A stretch of DNA of 64,000 nt. Origin: Leptodontidium sp. MPI-SDFR-AT-0119. Taxonomy: Eukaryota > Ascomycota > Leotiomycetes > Helotiales > Leptodontidiaceae. A program made the position numbers and the translations under genes. Below the pieces are notes generated by a model that saw only the letters and a program-made list of their open reading frames with translations, ran no database searches and was not told the DNA's origin. Of the stretch, positions 56,050-64,000 are shown piece by piece. The stretch is from assembly GCA_020726505.1 (NCBI GenBank), contig JAHLEZ010000028.1, positions 710,977 to 774,976 of the forward strand, in the 5' to 3' direction. The number at the start of each line of letters is the position of its first letter. Position 1 is the first letter of the stretch.

Positions 56050-58312
56050 CCCTGCTAAAGACGTCTCCGTCTTAGTTCAGCTACTGCCACTGCTGCTCGC
56101 TTAATTATTTCCTAAGCTTATACATTTAACAAGCTCACCCAAATCCTGCTAATACAAGCGCTGCTACACAGGTAGCTTGAATACACTCGTTCCCCCCAAG
56201 TGATGCCGTTTCCTCAAGCCAAAGTATATACTCGAGCTCGCCCTGGAAGGAGCGCTGGAAGTGATACTAGAGCCACGCCTCACCTCTAACCCGGTAATAC
56301 ACCCCGTAACAGAGCGGCATCACTATGTCAGGGAATCGGCACTCGGTCTCCTCATGCTCCGGATCAGCGACTCGACAGATATCCTGGGGCTAGTAGCACT
56401 GCCAACATACTACATACCGTCTAATCAACTCCTTCTCCTCCCTCTCCCGGGTGCGGTACGCTTCTTGCTTAGCACGGATCCAGCGAAACCGCCGCGAGCA
56501 TTTACTAGGCAAATAGTCGAACGAGCGGCCCTTAACCTAATAGTAAAAACAAAGCTCGACTATGATCTCGAGGTCTCTCTTATACTTATTAAGGACCTGG
56601 TCTCGGACGTGATCTTGGCGTAAGACCTCTTTTAGCCCGGTGAATTCCATCCTTACTCTTTGCGGCAAGGCAAATACAACGTCGGCTAGTCGCGCTTCTA
56701 TATAGGGCTCGCGGCAAACTTAACACCTCTCTTTACCCGGCATATACTACCGCTAATCGGATTAAGTATCTAAGAACTGGCTCAGAATACTACGGGAATA
56801 GTATTACTGTGTGAGATAGAGCTACATAGCCTCTCGATCCGCGGATAAGTGTCTATCAACCTGAGGCTTCTACTTAGTATATAGGAGAACAATAGAAGAA
56901 GCCTTACTTCTATCTCGCCTAACTCTACTAGACTCCTGAGAGAAATTAGTTAGCTTATTAGGTCCATCGATATGAATCACCTAGCGGACGGACGGATAAT
57001 CAAATCCGATCCTAGGAGTAGATATAGTTACAATCACCGGCTAATCTCTATTACTAAGCTACCCAGAAATGATTACAGTTTTCTTATCTTCGGTTCCGGA
57101 TCTTAACGTGTACAAGGGACACTTAAGAATATTAGTAAGCTATACTACTTCATCCCAAGTCCGGCAGTAAATAATAATCTTATCGCGGGAGTAGTTAAAG
57201 ATCTCCTACTTGGGCCAGTATACTTGTACTAGGTCGGTAGCTCTCTTAACTAAGGCACCCGGTCCGGTCTCCAAGCTAACTATGTACTTAATGTTCAGCC
57301 GATTAGTCGATTCCCGGATAACCCTAGGTTTTACTAGCTTATTATGCTTAATGAAATCTTCTTACATTATAAGAGGTAGGGTTGCTATCAGCCACACTAT
57401 TTGCGTCCCAATTTGCCGAACGTACTAGCCCAGTTGGGCCATGTATGGCCGGTAATCACTGGCCGTAATGGTGAGATGACCCTCGTCGATTATAATGCGG
57501 TCGAGTTTCTACTTACTAACTTGAAGATGACAGTATTCAAGAAAGCCTTAAGTACACGCTACTTTAGCTGACACAATGACCAGTGAAGCCGACTGCTTGC
57601 AATCAACCGACTAGACTAAGGGCCGGATGCCTACTTCGTGAAAGCGTCTTAGTATATCACCTCATAGAGCAACTATTAGTAAAACAAGGATTATAGTCCT
57701 AGCATCTACAATAGCAGTACTAATCATAATAACCATCGTTTTACTAGAGCCGGTTCCTATTACTAGAACCACTTACTCGGCTGGCTAGCGTCCTATAATA
57801 GCAAGAACACCGTCCCGCTAACCGGGAACCCGGAACTGCAAGTCTAGTTTGTTATATAGCTTTCGTGCCATAGCTAATAAGTTAGCTTTAGAATAGGCCC
57901 CCCTCCGGCGAAGCTAACCACGCTTGGAAGCATTAAGTATTCGTAGCGACAGTGTTTCCGAAGCACCTCGTGGTCTCTTCCCCTAGAGAATATAATTAAA
58001 CCGGAAGAACGTACGCCAGCTCTCGGATGCTCGGTAATTCCGATATAATAAAGCGCTCATAGTAAGCGTGGTAGTACCGGCATATGTATAATTAAAAGTA
58101 TAGTAGCTGTGGTTGCTCTGTTCGGCCAGGGCAACAAGATCCAGCTTATTCTCAATGTCCTCTCTTACGCTCTCTTTAAGATCAAAGTTTGCCCGTTCCT
58201 TAACGGAAAACTTCTCTTTGGTAATCGATGCTGCAAACTGCCGCCAATTCGAAGTGTGCAAGTATGGCACCTATCTTTAATTCCTTCCTTTTCCCTTCGT
58301 AATCCTCACTAA
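56050..58312 (-). pseudogene. RecQ-type DNA helicase (TLH-like), decayed
   Basis: From 58,270 downward: HTSNWRQFAASITKEKFS, then ERANFDLKESVREDI, LVALAEQSNHSYYTFNYTYAGTTTLTMSALLYRNYRASESWRTFF. The helicase core has Walker A GTGSSKT (57,733-57,756; GTGSGKT expected), a DExH box IIDEGHLTIT (about 57,476-57,490), TATLP-like IATLPLIM, YWPK, and SQESSRVRRDRS (SQE.GRAGRDG expected). The C-terminal Cys/Trp region VFALPQRVRMEFTGLKEVLRQDHV and VVCWQCY, ICRVADPEHEETECRFPD follows. This is the large RecQ-like family common in moulds, related to telomere-linked helicases. Many stops and a shift near 58,285 show it is dead. Walker A Gly to Ser alone would disable it. The neighbouring N-terminal part is lost at about 58,312. 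Confidence 0.83.
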
Positions 58313-61300
58313 TTTTAAGCGAAAGCTTAGATTATTATTCCTTATATAATAAGCGAGAATTACGAAGCATTTTAAGCTTTTATTAGTTTAACGAAGTAAT
58401 AAGGTTTAGCGTATTTTACTTCGTTACCTTAATAAACTATAACTAAGTAAATTAACTAATAACTCGTAAGATTTCCTAAAGACTTTATAAGGAATTACTT
58501 CTCTTACGACCCTAACAAAATTAATTAGCCTATTTCCGGCGAAAAAAACTAGGGTAGTTTTGTTTAAAGAAAAAGAGAAAAAGCATCTTTAAATACTTAT
58601 ACTAGAATTAATTACTAATATTAAAGATAAGAATAATTTATTATTAAGAGCATAAGACTAAATAAGCGAATGCAAAATTAACGATAATATAGTTGGCTTC
58701 TTCTCTAGCGCCTCTTAGGTTTTACTAGGCTTTATTAAAGATCGTTATAAAGCCCTTAAATGTTACGTAAACTAAGGCAACCGGGTTAAAATACTTTTTA
58801 TTTTAATAACGACGAGCATTAATAAAATTAAATTAGTTCGTATTTCCTCTTTTATAAAACGCTAAGACGAGAAGGGTATTAAACGTAATAATAAGTTAAT
58901 TATTATTAATACTTATACCCGATTTATAAAGGATTACTAGTCTTAAGCATAGATATAGAACTTAATTATTATAATATTAAAACTTTATATAAGGATCACC
59001 GGAATTATAAAAATTCTTATTACACTTTCGAATATATCTTCTTATTTAAAGTTAGTATTAATAAGATTATTATAACTTAGTACTAATAAGATATTAAACG
59101 AACTACTCGGAAATTAAAAAGGGATACCAATTACTAGTTCTAAATAATTACTATTTTACTTTACAAGAAATATAAGGTAATAAAAAAAGCAGGTCGACTA
59201 ATAAGGTTTAAGGGTAAGTATACTTACTATAGTTATGAAGATTAAGTAATAATATACTTAAAAAGTAATAATACAAGAGGTTCGACTTAAGGTAAATATA
59301 TATAAAATATTAAGACATTTATAAATAAAAGAGGGTAAATAATCTTTGTATATATATTTAAGGTTAATTAAATTCGTCTTTAATAAAGCGAGTTACTTTT
59401 ATACTTATATAATTTATTATAAAAATCTAAATTAAGGCTTACTTAAACCTAAACTTAGCTTTTTTAAAGTTAATATTCTGAAATAATCTCGCGACTTTAA
59501 ATAAGCTCTTATTTATAAAGTAAAAGCTACTCACTTACCCTAAGAGTTATTACTTAATCGCGACTTCCCTTTTTAACTTAACTTTATAAATAATAATTTG
59601 CCTTACTCCTTTCTTTTTAAACCTTTCCTTTAGATTTTTATCTATAAGTAATAGTTTTCTTGTCTTAAATTATTTCTTAAATAAATTAAGAAGTTAATAC
59701 TTAAGAACACTTTAAGTCTAATACTTTAAACTTATTTATAAATAATTATCTTCTTAAACTAACTTAAATATTAATTCCCTATTATCTATACTAACTCTAC
59801 TTAAGTAATAATATATATAAAAATTAATTATATCTTATACTTAAAGACTTAATCCCTTCTTTTAACCTCACTATATAATATACTAACTAAGTCAGTTACG
59901 CTAGTGTTACCCTTAATATTATAAACCTCTAAAATCCTTCGCAGCCGCTTTACTTTTGATCTTAATACTATTACGTCTTTTATTATATTATTTTAAATAT
60001 ATCGTCCGTTTTGGCAAGTCTTTTACTTATTAATCCCCTAAAGTATATAACACTTTTAATATAAATTAGACCTTAAAAGCCTCCCGTCTTTAATTCCTTT
60101 TATTAGTCCCTTCTTACTCTCTATATACTTGAGATCGCGATAGTAGTTGTATTTAAATTACGCGTGCCGTGTATCCTTTATATTTTTATTTAATTAATAT
60201 TACAAGTATCTCTCTCGCCTTAATAGCGCTACTATTTTATTATTTAATACCTCCGCTACCCCTCGTAAATCTACTACTTTTATCCTTTCTGTAAGGATCT
60301 TCTTAAAAACTGCGGTAAACGATAAATCTATTATTTATTTTATTACTCGAACCATACTAAATATAAACTCTTAAATATTTATAAGCCTGATTATTTATTT
60401 ATAAAAACACTTTATTTACTTCGCTCGTTTCTTTAGTAAGCTTAATCTTACTCGACGAATCTATTTACTCTCTCTTATTATCTCTTTTGTTTCTTTTACT
60501 CCGCGGATTAATTTACTTTAGAGCTAAACCTCTCCTCCTCTTTAAACTCGAACTTATTAAACTTCCTTTAAATATATATTTTAGCGTCTCAGGAATCTAT
60601 GATAAGGTAATAAAGACTTGTGATAATTGTAGTTTTATATATAACGAGTTTGAGGTTATTATACTAATTCTAAAAGAAGAAGACGTTTATATTACGCTTC
60701 TTTTTTTAGACTGAATCTCTATTAATATAAGGCTTTATATTTATTACGTCGGCGATATTATATCTTTACTTAATATATTGTACTTTCTTTTTCATTTAGT
60801 TAGTGACGTTATAGCCACGGATGTAATAGATTTTAACGAGTTATTATTCTGTTTAAATACTTAGGCTATATCTTTAGGAGCCTCTGTTTCTAATCGCGGC
60901 CTTTTAGCTTTAGGCGTTAGTAAGTCTAATATTTACGTATTTGTCGTTTAATTATCGCAATTATCGCACGCTGTATTCGCCTTACTATATCTCCTTAACT
61001 TATTATTTATAAACGTTACTAGAATCCGTCGCTTATAATCATTCGTTCTAACTAACTCTTATATCCCTTTAGCTTTCAGCCTTTAATTATCCTTTAGTTA
61101 GTCTTAATTGTCGTCTAAAATCACAATAATAAAATCTATAACTTCCCTATTTATCTCGCCCGCCTTACTTATTAATAATAATCTAGAATCTTATAATACC
61201 CCTTGACGTATATTACTTCTATTACTCTTAAGTTTATCCCTTTTTTAACTGCTGTTATTACGATTATTATCTACTTCTTATTTATTTAAAACCTTATTAT

Positions 61301-64000
61301 TAACTTATTTTCTTACTTAATAATAAGCCCCTATAGAAAAAACTTACTTTTATTACTTATAATAACTTTTCCCTTACCGCCTTAGTCATTACGTATATTA
61401 ATATCCTCGCCGCTAGGCCCGCTTACGTTTAAATCCTCTCTACTTCTGTCTTATACGCTCGATTCCCCCTTACTCTTCGAATCTAATATCGCAAGTTCTT
61501 CTTTATTATCTCCTTTATTACCTCCTTTACTTCGCAAGCCTCTATACTTACTTACTTATATAAGTCCCTTCGTATACTCCTTAATAACGTTACTAATAAA
61601 AAGACCTTTTATATTACTTATACTCTTAAAACGCTACTTACTTTATTAAATAAATCAGCTACTATCCTTTAGGCCGGCCTTTATTTATATTTATTATTAA
61701 GTAATAACACTTATTAAAGACTACTCTCTTTAATTTTTGTGTTTTTATTATTATTTTGATTTATCCTCGAAAATGATCCTCTTCTATAACCTCTAGTATA
61801 ACGAACACTATACTTGTATTAGGCGTTATTTGAGACGTTAGTATATTCCACTAAGATCCCTAGGCTTTTATAATATACCTTAGCTTATTCCTATAATGCC
61901 GTGTATAATATAAATATTAAAGTCACTTTTTCTTTACTTAAGCTCACTAAGATTATATACGCGAGTGTCTTTTTAACTCCCGTTAAGGCTACTTATACGA
62001 CATTCTTCTTTGTCCTTATATATTACTTTTACGACCTCTTATTATATTATAGTTCTGAATTTAGTTAAGTTATATAACTCTTATAACTTATAATAAGTAG
62101 TTACTATATTAAATTAGTTATTATAAATAAAAATTTTACTATAAATCCTTTATAAGTTATAACTTCTTTTAAGTTTTAATTATAAAGGCGACAAGTTTAA
62201 CTCCCTTAATACCTCTTATAGCGTTATCTTAATCTTTGTGATATTTATAAAACTATTATAAACTATTAAAGATACTAAGAGTGACTTATATACGACTAGT
62301 AAATCCTTAATGTCTATATCTTCTCGTTTAAATCCCTAAAAAGTATATTAGCGTCTCAATACTCTACGAAATATATTAATTATTTCTGAACTTAAATTAA
62401 TTAAGTTATTTATTTAGAGTTTATAGTAGTATTCTTTTACTTCTTCGCCGTGGCCTAACTATAAGATATACGCGTCGACCCCCGTTGTATCCCTTCTTTA
62501 TATAAATCACTTATTTAACGCGATTATAACTTGCCTCTAGGCTTATTTATATAATTTTACTCTTATTTAAGCCTTTAATTCGGCCTTTAATACTATTATC
62601 ACGTTAGTCGGCGTCTATACTTTACCCTTATCTTAGAGTAAGAAACTTAAAAAGGGGATATAATCTTCTTCCTTATTATCACTTAATCGCTACTTAGAAT
62701 AAGATCACGCTTGAGATCTATGTTACTATAATTCGACTCACTCGCTTTAAGAGAAATCTCGTAATAACTATCGGGGTCCCTTTTAAGGCGTTAACTTTAT
62801 TATAAGTACTAACGAGTATTACTAGATTCTTTACGAGTATAATATTTTAATACCTTATTTAATTATTTACTTATTATATCGTAAGTAGCTTAAGTATCCT
62901 CGCCGTTAGCCTTTTACTTAAGTATATAATTATTATTAATTATCACAAGTGAGCCGTGTTACTTATTAATTTAAGACTTTTTAACCACTATTTTCGTTAG
63001 TACTTCTTCTCTTCTCGTGAGTCTTTAAGTACTTATATTACACATTCTGATGCCCCTTTATTACTAAAACGTATCTCTTTAACGACTACCTTTTCTAGTA
63101 AATGTCCCTCGGCGACTTTTTAAACTACCTTTTACCTCTTTATTACGTTAGAATATTTCTCCTTGTATTATATATTTAGAAAGTACTCTCTTCTCTTATT
63201 TTATAATAGATTATCCCGGAATCTACTTAGTGAGTAGTCTTTTAAGAACGAAGTATTACAGAATATTAACTTAAATAATAGCCCTTATTTTAAGTCCTTA
63301 ATTAAATCTATTAACCCTTCTCTCATATATTTACTTTTACGTCGTCCCCTTTATACTATAGCGATTTCGAATCCTTTACTTACGTAATAACAAGATTACT
63401 ATATTAATCCCCTTTAGCCGCTTTAGTATAGTTCTAGAGTTATTATATATAATTGAATATAATATAAGAGTCTTTATAAATATATCGCCGACAGTACTAC
63501 TCGGCTATAATCGTTTCTATAGTTAGATCTTAACAGGCCCACGATATTATAGACTAAAGCCGTATATAATATGTTAATAGTAAAAGTATATATTAGAACT
63601 TAACGGCCCGTCTTCTATTATCCCTTTATATATAATAACTATTTACTAATATCTAATATACTACTAGCGACGCGAATACGCTCTTTATTATTAGTTAATT
63701 AATTAACGCCACACTTAACTTTAGTAAGACCTCCTTTATGTCTACCTCTACTTCCACGTCATCCTTAGCCCTTAATAGCCTCTCTAATAATACTTATTAA
63801 TCCTTACTTAAGGCTAACTTAATTACCTCCCCTCGCGTTACTACTTAAAGTAGGAATATAATAAGCTGTTATTACGTCTTAATATATACTATTAAGGTCT
63901 TGTCCGCCACTATATTTATCGGCTTGTCACTTAAGTTACTATTAATATTATAAAAGATTTACCTTATATAACCCGCCGAGTTCGTGAAATTAGTAGATTT
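58313..64000. other. RIP-mutated repeat DNA to the end of the window
   Basis: A 5.7-kb tract of AT-rich DNA with CpG kept and CpA nearly absent; all frames are broken. The only longer frame (60,487-60,714, plus, 75 codons) matches no family I know. On the minus strand around 61,085-61,140 a patch reads VIDFIIVILDD, too little to place. It is probably one or more old retroelements whose LTRs I could not pair. Confidence 0.5.

Noticed and set aside
55895..57428. Plus-strand frames of 69, 120 and 72 codons
   Set aside because: They are antisense to the RecQ helicase reading, which has clear motifs on the minus strand.
60487..60714. 75-codon plus-strand frame in the right-hand repeat tract
   Set aside because: Composition follows the AT-rich surroundings and no motif is seen; a chance opening is likely.

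Overview
The window is from a filamentous ascomycete (Pezizomycotina). Its genes have several short introns of 46-88 bp with GT-AG borders and fungal branch points. Its families are typical of moulds: a Crz1-type zinc-finger protein, a GH28 polygalacturonase, an S41-type secreted peptidase and a DHA2-type MFS transporter. Long tracts also carry the mark of repeat-induced point mutation (RIP): TpA is very frequent and CpA/TpG is scarce while CpG survives, and transposon reading frames are full of TAA/TAG. The GH28, S41 and MFS families would fit Eurotiales, but I cannot fix the genus.

Layout. 1-11,200 is normal gene-bearing DNA: the 3' part of an ankyrin gene, a piggyBac-like transposase scrap, a short Crz1-like C2H2 gene (two exons) behind a cluster of GAGCCRGTGCA repeats, and a four-exon gene for a 1,287-residue protein of unknown function. 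11,361-41,850 is a nest of dead transposons: (a) two truncated copies of one LTR family (302-bp LTRs); (b) a 7,560-bp LTR element with 255-bp LTRs and a TATAA target duplication, inserted into the second copy; (c) a minus-strand Ty1/Copia element at 20,555-26,112; (d) a 12,558-bp composite at 28,343-40,900, made of 185-bp LTRs with TAATA duplications, a plus-strand Copia pol and, between pol and the 3' LTR, a Helitron-type Rep/helicase gene; and (e) a Tc1/mariner scrap.

41,850-48,992 is an island of ordinary base composition. It holds a dead DUF3435/FluG-family gene (the family that includes Starship captain recombinases), one intact secreted polygalacturonase gene with seven exons, and a minus-strand MFS gene fragment joined in phase to an N-terminally truncated S41 peptidase pseudogene. 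48,993-55,870 is again mutated repeat DNA, with two well-defined solo LTRs (TSDs GTTTA and CCTCG), the 3' end of a Tad1-type LINE with its A tail, and a small spliced ORF of 75 codons. 56,050-58,312 (minus) is a decayed RecQ-type helicase of the large fungal family related to telomere-linked helicases. 58,313-64,000 is heavily mutated sequence with no gene I can name.

Only four genes look functional: the ankyrin gene (partial), the C2H2 gene, the 1,287-aa gene and the polygalacturonase; the 75-codon gene is possible. They do not form an evident pathway. The main story is an accessory, transposon-rich compartment in which silencing by RIP, nested insertion and local rearrangement can be read directly. 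I found no clear new defence or metabolic system. The best candidates for something undescribed are the 1,287-aa protein, the GAGCCRGTGCA repeat cluster, and the Copia/Helitron composite with its reverse-strand cysteine-rich frame.
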